Shown: one piece after another, positions 1 through 9,350 of the stretch
Layout of the letters: each line of letters starts with the position of its first letter
How positions within the stretch are numbered: the first letter of the stretch is position 1
NCBI RefSeq assembly: GCF_022549495.1
Contig: NZ_JAKZGD010000002.1
Span: forward strand, 62,001 to 126,000
Reading direction: 5' to 3'
Length of the DNA: 64,000 bases
Origin: Acinetobacter sp. ANC 4805
GTDB taxonomy: Bacteria > Pseudomonadota > Gammaproteobacteria > Pseudomonadales > Moraxellaceae
Translations under genes and position numbers: made by a program
Notes under the pieces: model-generated
What the model was told of the DNA's origin: nothing
What the model saw: only the letters and a program-made list of their open reading frames with translations
Databases searched by the model: none

Positions 1-275
1 GAGCAAGATCGAAGCACTGCTTTGAGCGCAGCGCAAGGCGAAAAAACAGTTCGCTGATCAAAAGCGGCTATTTTCCTTGATTATGGCGTGTAGTTCTACT
101 ACTAAATGTAGCCGTGGCTAAAAAATAATAATCTCCCCTAACCCCTCTGTAAAAAGAGGGGAATAAAAGGCAATATTTCTTATCGTAAATTCAGAGGTAA
201 GATAGTCAATCTAGAGTATAAAACTGAATGATTTTCCGCTTATAAAAATGGACTACAGTGATCAGCGCTAAGGCA
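1..275. other. Intergenic left edge, no confident gene
   Basis: No complete gene is visible. Two frames at the extreme left stay open for a few codons before a stop, so the 3' tail of a gene cut by the window edge is possible but cannot be decided. The stretch includes the short palindromic repeat at 133-162 and then AT-rich sequence up to the stop codon of the lemA-like gene. Confidence 0.5.
133..162. repeat. Short interspersed palindromic repeat, copy 1
   Basis: CCCCTCT (142-148) and AGAGGGG (155-161) can form a hairpin, preceded by CCCCTAA. The same arrangement occurs in reverse orientation at 27133-27163. Two near-identical copies 27 kb apart suggest an interspersed element. It lies downstream of the lemA-like gene but no T-run follows it on that strand, so it is a poor terminator. 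Confidence 0.5.
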
Positions 276-845
276 TTAAAAATTCGGCTTATAATCAAAA
301 TTTTCAGTTGCAAGATTGTCCTTGAATGGACGAATGGCTTTTTTAGATAAGGTTAGGGTATTGATCAGGTTATTTGGGAATACTTCGATTTGGTTATTAA
401 ACAGCTCTACATTACGGTTAAATATCGTGATTGCTGCACCGACATTTTCGTTTTGTTCCTGAATGTCATCCATCATTTTGCTATACAGCGCATCAGCTTT
501 TAGCTCAGGATAATTTTCCACCACTACATTGAGGCTACGAATTAGCTCTTTACTCATTTTCTCAATCTGTTGCAACTGAGAAATATCGGTATCATTGACA
601 TTGAGGTTCAAAATTTGTTGACGTAATTCGGTGACTTTTTCCAAAGTTGATTTTTCAAATTGTGTGTATTGATCTAATGTCGCTTCCAATGCTTCTAAGG
701 TTTTTACTTTCTGACGCTCAAAGTTAGCCACTTCTGACCAAGCACGTTTGGTCGCATTAAAATAACGAACAATATTGTTACGTGTATAAATAGCCCATAC
801 CACGATTACAACAAAAATTCCCAAGAAGATCAGTAAACCTGTCAT
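276..845 (-). CDS. LemA family protein
   Basis: This 189-residue protein has one N-terminal membrane segment (about residues 3-20), then a long helical region with the family block R-x-x-W-x-x-V around RAWSEVANFERQK and the NYPEL-KAD segment typical of LemA. The start is placed at the ATG at 845 because AGGAG sits about seven bases upstream; upstream in-frame ATGs lack that spacing. LemA proteins are membrane-anchored with the helical bundle outside the cytoplasm; their biochemical role is not settled. The next gene upstream on the same strand encodes a DUF3137-like membrane protein, a common LemA partner, so the two probably form one transcription unit. Confidence 0.85.
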   Translation of the reverse strand: MTGLLIFLGIFVVIVVWAIYTRNNIVRYFNATKRAWSEVANFERQKVKTLEALEATLDQYTQFEKSTLEKVTELRQQILNLNVNDTDISQLQQIEKMSKELIRSLNVVVENYPELKADALYSKMMDDIQEQNENVGAAITIFNRNVELFNNQIEVFPNNLINTLTLSKKAIRPFKDNLATENFDYKPNF

Positions 846-902
846 TGTCATTCTCCTTATTGTTATTTCCCTTAAAATACTCACTTTGCTAAAAAGAGAA
901 AT

Positions 903-1931
903 CTATTGAATTAGATTGAGCATCAATTGTTGAAATTTATGATATTGCGGCATGGTCATAGTGCGTAAATGTCCACGTAATGCAGAAATATCATCAATGT
1001 CGCTGCGTTTACTGGCGGTTTGGAAAAGATTTTGTTCGCCGACGTAACACAAAATTTGCTCTTGATGATGATAAATTAAATCACCTGTAAAATGTTGAAA
1101 AAAGTCATTGAGCTTCAATGTAAGGCTTGGACTAATTTCTTTCGCCAACTGATGTTGATCCAACCCGAAAATATTTAATTCTTGGTTAATTAAAATATCG
1201 CTACTTTGCCATGAACTGGTATAAGGCTCAAAAAAGCGTGAACGTTTGTTGCTAACCGCGATTCCTGATATGGGTATTTGAAAAATAAAAGCTCCCCATA
1301 AATCTTTATGGATTTCTTTGGCAATTTTCTGGTTGCTATTTTCTTCCTTAAAAATGGGGAGTTCACTGACATAGTGATATTGAAACAATAAAACTTGATG
1401 CTCTGTCGTGCCATCATGCCAAGTGGTTGATGCATATTGGGTGATTTCGTTAGACTCCGTTCCACGATTAAACAATGGAAAGAATTGTTTTAATTTACTG
1501 ATCACCAATAATGGTTGTGCCTGAATCGGTAAATAAGCAGGTAGCTGTTGAAACTGTAAACCATAACGCAATACCGTCATGCGCTGTTCGAGATACGTGA
1601 TGACCTGTGTTAATGGCTCTTCGGGTTCATAGAGCAGATAAGCTAAAAATCCAGTTAGAAAGGCAGCGAAAAGGCTGAAGATATACTGAACATGTGGGTG
1701 AAGAAAATAGCCAAAGACTAAGGTACACACACTCACAATAGCTAAAAGATAGGGCAGTACATTAAAAAAACGTAGGCTATGATCATCACGCCACGGGTGT
1801 AGGGCATCTAGCAAATCTTGATCGCTATGAGATTTTTGCCCTACTTCCCAAAGCCGAGCAATATTGCGAAAAACCTGCGCATTTTTTTTTCGTCTTATAT
1901 GTAAGGCTTGTTCTACAGTATCAATCGGCAT
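903..1931 (-). CDS. DUF3137-like membrane protein
   Basis: The 342-residue product has a soluble N-terminus, two adjacent hydrophobic segments (about residues 57-100), then a soluble C-terminal domain. The C-terminal part, with FEPYTSSWQSSDILINQEL and a following LTLKLNDFF stretch, resembles DUF3137 proteins, which often sit beside lemA. It lies 57 bases upstream of the lemA-like start on the same strand, supporting co-transcription. No catalytic motif is visible. The family call comes from pattern and context and is moderate; it could be another LemA-associated membrane protein. Confidence 0.6.
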   Translation of the reverse strand: MPIDTVEQALHIRRKKNAQVFRNIARLWEVGQKSHSDQDLLDALHPWRDDHSLRFFNVLPYLLAIVSVCTLVFGYFLHPHVQYIFSLFAAFLTGFLAYLLYEPEEPLTQVITYLEQRMTVLRYGLQFQQLPAYLPIQAQPLLVISKLKQFFPLFNRGTESNEITQYASTTWHDGTTEHQVLLFQYHYVSELPIFKEENSNQKIAKEIHKDLWGAFIFQIPISGIAVSNKRSRFFEPYTSSWQSSDILINQELNIFGLDQHQLAKEISPSLTLKLNDFFQHFTGDLIYHHQEQILCYVGEQNLFQTASKRSDIDDISALRGHLRTMTMPQYHKFQQLMLNLIQ

Positions 1932-1944
1932 CGTTTTATTTAAA

Positions 1945-2982
1945 TTAGGCGTTTAATTGATCCACTAGCATAGCATCACCATAGCTAAAGAAACGATAGC
2001 GTTGTTCAACTGCATGTTGATAAGCCGCTAAGATATGATCTCGATTCGATAATGCAGAAACCAGCATCAGCAGGGTTGATTCGGGTAAATGGAAATTGGT
2101 AATCAAGCGATCGACAATACAGAATTGATAACCAGGGTAGATAAAAATTTGTGTATCACCTGTCCAAGCTGCAATTTGTCCTTGATTGGCTTGTGCAGCA
2201 CTCTCTAAGGCGCGGGTCGCAGTTGTTCCCACCGCAATCACTTTATTACCACGTGCCTTGGTCGCTAAGATGAGATCAATCGTGGCTTGTGGTACGTCAC
2301 ACCATTCACTGTGCATAATGTGGTTACTAATGTCCGTGGTACGAACAGGCATAAAAGTTCCTGCACCCACATGCAAAGTCACAAACGTTTTTTGCACGCC
2401 TTTAGCTGCTAACTTTTCTAATAAGTCTTGGTCGAAATGCAAGCTTGCAGTCGGGGCAGCAACACTGGCGATTTTTTCAGGATCATGAAATACAGTTTGA
2501 TAACGCTCAGTATCAATCTCTTCGGCTTCACGATTGAAATAAGGTGGAATCGGCAACTGACCATATTGATCCAATACCGATAAAATTGGTTGTGAAAACT
2601 CCACCACAAATAGGTTTTCATGGCGACCTTGTACCGTTACAGGAATGGCATCTGCGCCAATATATAGTTCTGCGCCTGCTTTGGGTGAGTTACTCGATTT
2701 GATATGGCAGTGAGCAGTGTGGGTATCCAACATCCGCTCAACTAGAACTTCGATTGCACCGCCTGTAGCTCGTTTACCTTTAAGCCGTGCTTTCATGACT
2801 TTGGTATCATTGAGCACTAGCAAATCGCCATCTTCGAGTAAATCGAGAATATCTGTGAAAGCATGGTCATGATACTGACCTTGAGCATCGATATGGAGCA
2901 GGCGAGATGCGCTACGGCTGTCTAATGGGTAGCGAGCAATAAGTTCATCAGGGAGATCAAACGAAAAGTCGGAGAGTTGCAT
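1945..2982 (-). CDS. queA: S-adenosylmethionine:tRNA ribosyltransferase-isomerase
   Basis: QueA transfers and isomerises the ribosyl part of S-adenosylmethionine onto 7-aminomethyl-7-deazaguanine in tRNA, making epoxyqueuosine at position 34 of GUN anticodons. The 345-residue protein starts [20 protein letters not shown], the normal QueA N-terminus, so the ATG at 2982 is preferred over an upstream in-frame one at 3030. Conserved blocks [30 protein letters not shown] and [17 protein letters not shown] are present, and length matches the family. It ends 13 bases before the DUF3137-like gene and may be co-transcribed with it. No tgt gene is in the window. Confidence 0.96.
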   Translation of the reverse strand: MQLSDFSFDLPDELIARYPLDSRSASRLLHIDAQGQYHDHAFTDILDLLEDGDLLVLNDTKVMKARLKGKRATGGAIEVLVERMLDTHTAHCHIKSSNSPKAGAELYIGADAIPVTVQGRHENLFVVEFSQPILSVLDQYGQLPIPPYFNREAEEIDTERYQTVFHDPEKIASVAAPTASLHFDQDLLEKLAAKGVQKTFVTLHVGAGTFMPVRTTDISNHIMHSEWCDVPQATIDLILATKARGNKVIAVGTTATRALESAAQANQGQIAAWTGDTQIFIYPGYQFCIVDRLITNFHLPESTLLMLVSALSNRDHILAAYQHAVEQRYRFFSYGDAMLVDQLNA

Positions 2983-3109
2983 ACATCTAAAACATCGCAA
3001 AAATTGGGCGTAGTATAGTCTTTTTTGCATTTTCTCGCTGAGTTCGTGTGTTTATTGATATAAAAATATCTGAATGATTTAAAAGTGAGCAATAAGCTAG
3101 AGTTAGGGT

Positions 3110-3138
3110 TTGACAATAAAATCAAACAGGTTATTATA
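3110..3138 (+). promoter_or_regulatory. Predicted sigma-70 promoter of tRNA-Leu
   Basis: A perfect TTGACA at 3110-3115 is followed after about 16 bases by TATTAT (3132-3137). The tRNA begins 25 bases further on. This is the strongest promoter-like sequence I can see in the window. Confidence 0.7.
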
Positions 3139-3162
3139 CGCAACACAAAGCATCGCACTCTT

Positions 3163-3249
3163 CCCGAGGTGGTGAAATTGGTAGACGCGGCGGACTCAAA
3201 ATCCGCTGTCAGAGATGACGTGTCGGTTCGAGTCCGACCCTCGGGACCA
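3163..3249 (+). tRNA. tRNA-Leu (anticodon CAA)
   Basis: Acceptor arm CCCGAGG (from 3163) pairs with CCTCGGG, followed by discriminator A and an encoded CCA ending at 3249. The anticodon stem GCGGA/TCCGC closes a seven-base loop CTCAAAA, giving anticodon CAA at 3197-3199, which reads UUG. The long variable arm (about TGTCAGAGATGACG) makes it a class II tRNA, as expected for leucine. The T-loop GGTTCGAGTCC is intact. Confidence 0.96.
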
Positions 3250-3260
3250 AGATTCAAAGA

Positions 3261-3293
3261 CCCCAAGCTAGTATTAAAGGCTTGGGGTTTTTT
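3261..3293 (+). terminator. Intrinsic terminator after tRNA-Leu
   Basis: CCCCAAGC (3261-3268) pairs with GCTTGGGG (3280-3287), followed by a six-T run. A strong stem with a T-tail 11 bases after the tRNA CCA end. Confidence 0.85.
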
Positions 3294-3365
3294 AATATTC
3301 ATAATCTATAAATTAAATATATTCCTTAATAAAAATTTTTAGCTAAATTGATTAAAGGAGGGGGA

Positions 3366-3992
3366 ATGTTAGATTTAATAATAAAAGCATTACCAGTATT
3401 TCTTGCAATCGTTCCATTCTTTGTTTGGTTGGATAAAACTAAAAGATTGATTCATAGAAGAAAATTTTACGTAGAGAGGCTGACTGCTGTAACTGAGTAT
3501 ATTGATAATTATTATGAACAAGATAAACAAAAGATAGAAAAGGATTGTGCCGCTCAGGCATTGGTATGTTCTGAAAAGGTAAGTCATCTAGAAGTAGATT
3601 ACGTGATTAAAGAGTATCCTCAAAGATTTTTCATCATGATTAATAAGTTGATAGCTGCTCGTTATATGGTGAATATAACTTTGGATGACAGAAAAATAAT
3701 TTTGACAGCAAAATCTTCAAAAAAGAGTTATCAAAAGAAAAGATTTCTTCTTGTTGGATGCTATCTTGTATCCATGATAATTGTTGAGTTAAATAATTTA
3801 TTGGTTTTTTTAATGAATCAATTGGGCTTGGCAACATTTCAAGTTGATGATTGGGTACTTTTAATTGGGACTCTAGTCTCGCTAGTTATTGGAATTTTCG
3901 TAGCTATTATTTCTGGATTGCTATTTCTGAGCGTGGATGCATTGATTGAGATTTATGATGACTTAAAAGTACAGCATGTCTCTAGAAATTAA
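3366..3992 (+). CDS. Unassigned membrane protein next to tRNA-Leu
   Basis: I do not recognise this 208-residue protein. It has one N-terminal hydrophobic segment (about residues 5-18), a charged middle region rich in Lys and Tyr, and two C-terminal membrane segments (about 125-150 and 160-190). The ATG at 3366 follows AGGAGGGGG, an unusually strong ribosome binding site. The gene is AT-rich with many rare-looking ATA and AAA codons, unlike queA and glnE nearby, and sits directly behind a tRNA, so it may be a strain-specific acquisition. No function is proposed. Confidence 0.65.
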   Translation: MLDLIIKALPVFLAIVPFFVWLDKTKRLIHRRKFYVERLTAVTEYIDNYYEQDKQKIEKDCAAQALVCSEKVSHLEVDYVIKEYPQRFFIMINKLIAARYMVNITLDDRKIILTAKSSKKSYQKKRFLLVGCYLVSMIIVELNNLLVFLMNQLGLATFQVDDWVLLIGTLVSLVIGIFVAIISGLLFLSVDALIEIYDDLKVQHVSRN

Positions 3993-4170
3993 CCCTTCTC
4001 TTGAAATTTAATTTAAGTTTAAATTTAATGAAATTTCACGTTCTGTTGCGAATTAATTGAATCAAGAATTGCCTTTTATGTTAAAGTTTGTTAATACTAA
4101 GTGATGGTTTTGAGCTTTTTTCTTAATAAAACGTAAACAACCGTATAACGATAATATTCGAGAGGCGGGC

Positions 4171-5442
4171 ATGGCGATTCAATTATTAGAATTACAGCAA
4201 GCCGATAAGCTAAGCGCTTGTAAAATTTCACTTTCTTTAGGTCTAAATTCTGATCAGAATTTACTTGGACAATTTTTACAGTTTAACCGTAAATTGATGC
4301 AAGCAAGTACAGCTTTGCTTGCATTTCACCAAGAACCTTATATTTGGCATTCTTGCCCTGAAAAATTACAAGCTGTCGATGTTTCAAGGATTGCTAAAAG
4401 CTTGAATACGCTATTTGTAAATGGTGACTTAATTGATCGTGAACACCCACAATATCAAACCTTGTTGGCTTTTTTAAGCCCTTTCAACCGCAAAATACAA
4501 ACTGCAATTGCAGTACATCTGCGGCATCCTGACCAAACATCACTTGGCTATATCGTTTTATTTGATGAAGTCGCACAAGGTTTTACTGAGCTACAAACAC
4601 AATTGCTCCAAGCCCACTGTAGCAATTTTATGCAACAACTCGAGTTGAAGCTTAATCATGACGAATTAAAAGAATTATATGAGCAAGAGGAAGCACTTAA
4701 CTTTAGTAAAACCAAATTCTTTTCGATTATTTCGCATGACTTACGTGCGCCATTTCATGGCTTATTAGGTTTCTCTGAGATATTGGCAAAAGAACGTGAT
4801 ACGTTAGATGAGTCTAGTATTCAAAATATTGCAGACTATCTTTACGACACCTCACAGTCGACCTATAACCTATTGGAAAGTCTACTAAATTGGGCAATGG
4901 CAGAGGGTGGGCGTTTTGTCTATCATCCGATTAATTTTAAGTTACGACAAATTACCAATATCGTGACCGATATTCTAAAAACATTGGCAATCAAGAAAAA
5001 TATCCAACTGATTAATGAAGTGGATGAAAACTTAAAAGTTTATGCCGATATCAATATGATGACTTCGGTCATTCAAAATTTAGTCTCGAATGCGCTGAAA
5101 TTTACTGATGTTGATGGCTCTGGGAAAGTATATATCCAAGCACAAAACAAAGGGACTTATATTGAGGTTTATGTTAAAGATACGGGTCTGGGCATGACCC
5201 AAGAGCAAATCAAAGATTTGTTCCAACCTCGCGTTAAAATGAGCTTTAAAGGCACTGCTGGAGAAAAGGGTGCTGGTTTAGGGTTGAGCTTATGTAAGCG
5301 GTTTGTGGAAATGAATCTTGGTGAAATTAATGTGACCTCACATGAGGGTGAGGGGACTGTTTTTACCGTACTTCTGCCGATCGAGCGTGAGCATGCTGAT
5401 TTATGTACCGAACAGCATAAAAGTAAAGCGAAATTAGTCTAA
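4171..5442 (+). CDS. Sensor histidine kinase, cytoplasmic, orphan
   Basis: The 423-residue protein has no obvious membrane segment. Residues 1-155 form an N-terminal sensory region that could be GAF-like. A short coiled linker leads to an H-box SIISHDLRAPFHGLLGF with the phosphoacceptor His189, then an ATPase domain with N-box (LVSNALKF), G1 (DTGLGM) and G2 (GAGLGLSLC) motifs. All residues needed for autophosphorylation appear intact. No response regulator is adjacent, so its partner is elsewhere. It lies 65 bases upstream of glnE on the same strand, which hints at a link with nitrogen status but does not prove it. Start ATG follows GAGAGGCGGGC. Confidence 0.88.
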   Translation: MAIQLLELQQADKLSACKISLSLGLNSDQNLLGQFLQFNRKLMQASTALLAFHQEPYIWHSCPEKLQAVDVSRIAKSLNTLFVNGDLIDREHPQYQTLLAFLSPFNRKIQTAIAVHLRHPDQTSLGYIVLFDEVAQGFTELQTQLLQAHCSNFMQQLELKLNHDELKELYEQEEALNFSKTKFFSIISHDLRAPFHGLLGFSEILAKERDTLDESSIQNIADYLYDTSQSTYNLLESLLNWAMAEGGRFVYHPINFKLRQITNIVTDILKTLAIKKNIQLINEVDENLKVYADINMMTSVIQNLVSNALKFTDVDGSGKVYIQAQNKGTYIEVYVKDTGLGMTQEQIKDLFQPRVKMSFKGTAGEKGAGLGLSLCKRFVEMNLGEINVTSHEGEGTVFTVLLPIEREHADLCTEQHKSKAKLV

Positions 5443-5507
5443 AGAAATTTTAAAGATAAGCTTGTAACTGATATAACTAATCTAGATGACATCAGTCGAG
5501 CCTTTTT

Positions 5508-8255
5508 ATGAATGCGGAACAGCTACAAAAAACCTTAATTGCAAGTCAATATGCTGAACAAGTCTTAAATTTATATCAAATACAATTAGAACAAGATTAT
5601 GGTGAAGATCAATTTCTTCAATCTCTTTCTACAGAAAATATTCATCAAAAAGTTCAGGATGTGCTTGCCAATCTAACAGATGAACAGGCTTGGATGAAAG
5701 CATTACGTGCTTTGCGTGCCAAGTTGATGTTTCGTTGGATTTGGCAAGATGCCAATCAACTCACCAATGTGGTGACATTAACACGTGAACTTTCTGACTT
5801 TGCCGATGCGAGTATTTGTGCTGCAAAGGCTTTTGCATTACCACCGCTGTTAGCCAAATATGGCGAACCGATGGGTTATTCAGGTCAGCTTCAAGATTTG
5901 ATCGTGATTGGTATGGGAAAACTGGGGGCGCAGGAACTCAATCTTTCCAGTGACATTGATCTAATTTTTGCCTTTGATGAGCAAGGTGAAACCAATGGTC
6001 GTAAATGTATAGATGTACAGCAGTTCTGCATTCTATGGGGGCAGAAGCTAATTTATCTCCTTGACCATATTACTGCGGATGGTTTTGTATTTCGTGTGGA
6101 TATGCGTCTACGTCCGTGGGGAGATGGTTCAGCCTTAGCGATTAGCCATAGTGGTTTAGAAAAATATCTAAGTCAGCATGGTCGTGAATGGGAACGTTAT
6201 GCTTGGATCAAAGCTCGTGTGATTACAGGTGATCAAGCAGGCGCAGATTTATTGGATATGTCACGTCCTTTCGTATTCCGCCGTTATGTGGATTATTCTG
6301 CCTTTGCTGCGATGCGTGAAATGAAAGCGATGATTGAGCGCGAAGTCATGCGCCGTAATATTGAAGATGATATTAAACTTGGTGCAGGTGGTATCCGTGA
6401 AATTGAGTTTATTGTTCAAGTTTTTCAGTTGATTTACGGTGGTTCAAAACGTGAATTACAAGATCGTCAATGTTTGGTGAGTCTGCATCATTTAGGAAAT
6501 GCTGAATTACTTGATCAACAGGCTGTGATTGATCTTGAAGATGCTTACTTATTTTTAAGACGTGTCGAGCATGCGATACAAGCACTCAACGATCAGCAAA
6601 CGCAGTCTCTCCCAATCGAAGCTGAATTAAGACAACGTATGTTGGATACGTTGGGCTTTAGCGATTGGTCATCGTTCTTAGAGCGACTTAATCAAAAGCG
6701 TGAAAAAGTTAAAGTTCAATTCAAGCAACTCATTCAAGAAAAAGAATTCTCAGCACCGATTGATGATTTTGTTGAGCTTGAGCAGCGATTAAATGCAATT
6801 CTAGATGGGCATGCTAAGAATCTGATCCAAAATTTTTGGCATGGGCAAGCTTTACGTAAAATACCAGCCAGTGCTTTAGAGCGCTTAAAGAAATTCTGGC
6901 CACATTTGATTGAAGCAACCTTGCAGTCTGATCAACCACAAGTTGCTTTGTTGCGTTTGATGCCTTTGGTTGAATCTGTACTTCGCCGTACCGTATATTT
7001 GGTCATGCTTATGGAAAGTCGTGGTGCTTTGCAACGATTGGTCAAAATGGCGACGGTCAGCCCGTGGATTTGTGAAGAGCTGGCGCAATACCCAGTTCTA
7101 TTAGATGAATTCCTTTCTATGGATTTTGGTTTGCCGCAGCGTAAAGATCTAGAAGATTCACTACGTCAACAATTATTGCGTATCGAGATTGATCAAGTTG
7201 AAGATCAAATGCGGGTCTTACGTCTATTTAAAAAGAGCAATGTTTTAACTGTTGCTGCAAGCGATGTCTTGGCAGAAAGTCCATTAATGAAAGTGTCCGA
7301 TGCACTGACTGATATTGCTGAAGTTAGCGTCCAAGCGACCCTTAATTTAGCTTATGAAGCGGTTGCTGAGCGACATGGCTATCCTTTGGGGAATAATGGT
7401 CAGCGTTGTAGTTTAGACAACAAAGGCTTTGCCGTGATTGGATATGGTAAGCTTGGTGGAATTGAATTGGGTTATGGTTCAGACCTAGATCTGGTTTTTA
7501 TCCATGCTTTTGAAGAACATAGTGAAACTGATGGTCGTAAGGATATTAGTGGGGCTGAGTTTGCAATTCGTGTGGCACAAAAGTTTATGTCTTTGATGAC
7601 TACACAAACTTTGGATGGGCGTGTTTATGAAATTGACACCCGATTACGTCCATCGGGTGAAGCGGGAATGTTAGTCACTAGTTTAAAAGCCTATGCGCAA
7701 TATCAACAAAAGAGTGCTTGGCTTTGGGAGCATCAAGCTTTAGTACGCGCCCGTTCGATTGCAGGTGATGCAAACCTATGTCAGCAGTTTGAGCAGATTC
7801 GTTGTCAAATTTTGACTCAAAAGCGAGATGAAAATGTTGTACGTGAAGAAGTATTAAAAATGCGTCAAAAAATGAAAGACCATTTGGGATCGTCTTCTGA
7901 GCAAAAAAAACATGGCATTTTTCATTTAAAACAGGATGCAGGTGGTATCGTTGACATCGAATTTATGGCACAGTATGCAGTGCTTGCATGGGGCGAGACG
8001 AATCCAGATCTTGCCCATTATTCTGATAACGTAAGAATTCTTGAAGATGCTGCTCGAGCAGGCTGCTTATCCAGTGAAGATGCCACAGCACTCATCCATG
8101 CTTATCTCCGTGAACGAGCTGAGAGCCACCGTTTAGCGCTTGCAAATCAATCTATGCAAGTCAATGCTGCGGATTGGCACGATACCCGAGAGATCGTTTG
8201 CAAGTTATGGCAAAGGTTAATTGATCCAACTGCAATAGCATTGGAAAGTGAATGA
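5508..8255 (+). CDS. glnE: Glutamine synthetase adenylyltransferase/adenylyl-removing enzyme
   Basis: GlnE attaches AMP to, and removes it from, glutamine synthetase in response to PII and glutamine, so it sets the activity of ammonia assimilation. The 915-residue protein has the expected two-half layout: an N-terminal nucleotidyltransferase-like domain with GMGKLGAQELN followed by SSDIDLIF near residues 135-152 (deadenylylation half), a helical linker, and a second copy with GYGKLGGIELG and GSDLDLVF near 645-662 (adenylylation half). The aspartate pairs of both active sites are present. Length is slightly below the E. coli enzyme but typical. It is followed after 26 bases by ilvE. Confidence 0.97.
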   Translation: MNAEQLQKTLIASQYAEQVLNLYQIQLEQDYGEDQFLQSLSTENIHQKVQDVLANLTDEQAWMKALRALRAKLMFRWIWQDANQLTNVVTLTRELSDFADASICAAKAFALPPLLAKYGEPMGYSGQLQDLIVIGMGKLGAQELNLSSDIDLIFAFDEQGETNGRKCIDVQQFCILWGQKLIYLLDHITADGFVFRVDMRLRPWGDGSALAISHSGLEKYLSQHGREWERYAWIKARVITGDQAGADLLDMSRPFVFRRYVDYSAFAAMREMKAMIEREVMRRNIEDDIKLGAGGIREIEFIVQVFQLIYGGSKRELQDRQCLVSLHHLGNAELLDQQAVIDLEDAYLFLRRVEHAIQALNDQQTQSLPIEAELRQRMLDTLGFSDWSSFLERLNQKREKVKVQFKQLIQEKEFSAPIDDFVELEQRLNAILDGHAKNLIQNFWHGQALRKIPASALERLKKFWPHLIEATLQSDQPQVALLRLMPLVESVLRRTVYLVMLMESRGALQRLVKMATVSPWICEELAQYPVLLDEFLSMDFGLPQRKDLEDSLRQQLLRIEIDQVEDQMRVLRLFKKSNVLTVAASDVLAESPLMKVSDALTDIAEVSVQATLNLAYEAVAERHGYPLGNNGQRCSLDNKGFAVIGYGKLGGIELGYGSDLDLVFIHAFEEHSETDGRKDISGAEFAIRVAQKFMSLMTTQTLDGRVYEIDTRLRPSGEAGMLVTSLKAYAQYQQKSAWLWEHQALVRARSIAGDANLCQQFEQIRCQILTQKRDENVVREEVLKMRQKMKDHLGSSSEQKKHGIFHLKQDAGGIVDIEFMAQYAVLAWGETNPDLAHYSDNVRILEDAARAGCLSSEDATALIHAYLRERAESHRLALANQSMQVNAADWHDTREIVCKLWQRLIDPTAIALESE

Positions 8256-8281
8256 TTGTGTAAAAATTTGGAGTATGTGCC

Positions 8282-9208
8282 ATGAATTTGGCTGATCGTG
8301 ATGGTTTTATTTGGCAAGATGGAAAATTAGTTGATTGGCGTGATGCAAAAATTCACGTCTTAACACACACATTACATTACAGTATGGGTGTTTTTGAAGG
8401 CGTCCGTGCTTATGAAACCCCAAATGGTACAGCAATCTTCCGTTTGCAAGACCACACTAAACGCTTATTAAATTCAGCAAAAATTTATCAAATGAATGTT
8501 CCATTTGATCAAGCGACTTTAGAGCAGGCACAAATTGATGTCGTGCGTGAAAATAAATTGGTTTCAGCTTATTTACGTCCTCTCATTTGGATTGGCTCTG
8601 AGAAACTAGGAATTGCTGCAACAGATAATACCATCCATGCTGCTGTAGCGGCTTGGTCATGGGGCGCATATCTTGGCGAAGAAGCGATGGCACATGGTAT
8701 TCGTGTTAAAACTTCATCATTTACTCACCATCATCCAAACGTGACGATGTGTAAAGCAAAAGCATGTGGTAACTATACCGTATCGATTTTGGCACACCAA
8801 GAAGTTGCGCGTTCAGGTTATGACGAAGCAATGTTGCTTGATCCTCAAGGCTTTGTTTGTCAAGGTGCAGGCGAAAACGTATTCTTAATCAAAGATGGCG
8901 TTTTGCATACACCTGATTTAGCAGGCGGTGCATTAGAAGGGATTACTCGTCAAACCGTAATTACAATTGCCAAAGATCTTGGTTATGAAGTGATTGAGCG
9001 TCGTATCACGCGTGATGAATTCTACATTGCAGATGAAGCATTCTTTACTGGTACGGCTGCGGAAGTGACGCCAATTCGTGAATATGATGACCGTGAAATC
9101 GGTTGTGGTTCACGTGGCCCGATTACCACTGTTATTCAAAAAACCTTCTTTGATGCAGTACAAGGTCGTAACGATAAATATGCACATTGGTTGACTTACG
9201 TAAAATAA
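8282..9208 (+). CDS. ilvE: Branched-chain amino acid aminotransferase
   Basis: This PLP enzyme transfers the amino group between glutamate and the keto acids of leucine, isoleucine and valine. The 308-residue protein is a class IV aminotransferase with the start region ADRDGFIWQDGKLVDW, the substrate loop YSMGVFEGVRAY, and the PLP lysine at Lys160 in KAKACGNY, the same number as in E. coli. The ATG at 8282 follows GGAGTATGTGCC. A good terminator follows at 9226. In Acinetobacter ilvE marks one boundary of the outer-core LOS locus, which fits the sugar genes that start at 9351. Confidence 0.97.
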   Translation: MNLADRDGFIWQDGKLVDWRDAKIHVLTHTLHYSMGVFEGVRAYETPNGTAIFRLQDHTKRLLNSAKIYQMNVPFDQATLEQAQIDVVRENKLVSAYLRPLIWIGSEKLGIAATDNTIHAAVAAWSWGAYLGEEAMAHGIRVKTSSFTHHHPNVTMCKAKACGNYTVSILAHQEVARSGYDEAMLLDPQGFVCQGAGENVFLIKDGVLHTPDLAGGALEGITRQTVITIAKDLGYEVIERRITRDEFYIADEAFFTGTAAEVTPIREYDDREIGCGSRGPITTVIQKTFFDAVQGRNDKYAHWLTYVK

Positions 9209-9225
9209 GACAAACAAGATCAATT

Positions 9226-9252
9226 AAGCGAAGCTCAGGCTTCGCTTTTTTA
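9226..9252 (+). terminator. Intrinsic terminator after ilvE
   Basis: AAGCGAAGC (9226-9234) pairs with GCTTCGCTT (9240-9248), followed by T-residues. It should separate the glnE-ilvE unit from the sugar locus downstream. Confidence 0.8.
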
Positions 9253-9350
9253 TTGCTGAGCTGTCAATAGATTGCAACTAAATCATCATCAATCTTTCAT
9301 TGAACTTGATTACGGTGAACTTTAAGTGCAATTAAAAAAATAGAGAAGCA

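Noticed and set aside
1-57. Open frames at the left edge that could be the tail of a gene
   Set aside because: Two frames are open for less than 20 codons each and neither tail is recognisable, so no gene end is claimed.
2922-3342. Frames on both strands running through the tRNA-Leu region
   Set aside because: They cross a complete tRNA and its terminator and have no family resemblance; shadows of the tRNA.
4010-4060. AT-rich inverted segment GAAATTT...AAATTTC before the sensor kinase
   Set aside because: Low-complexity AT pairing without T-tail; no operator or terminator can be claimed.
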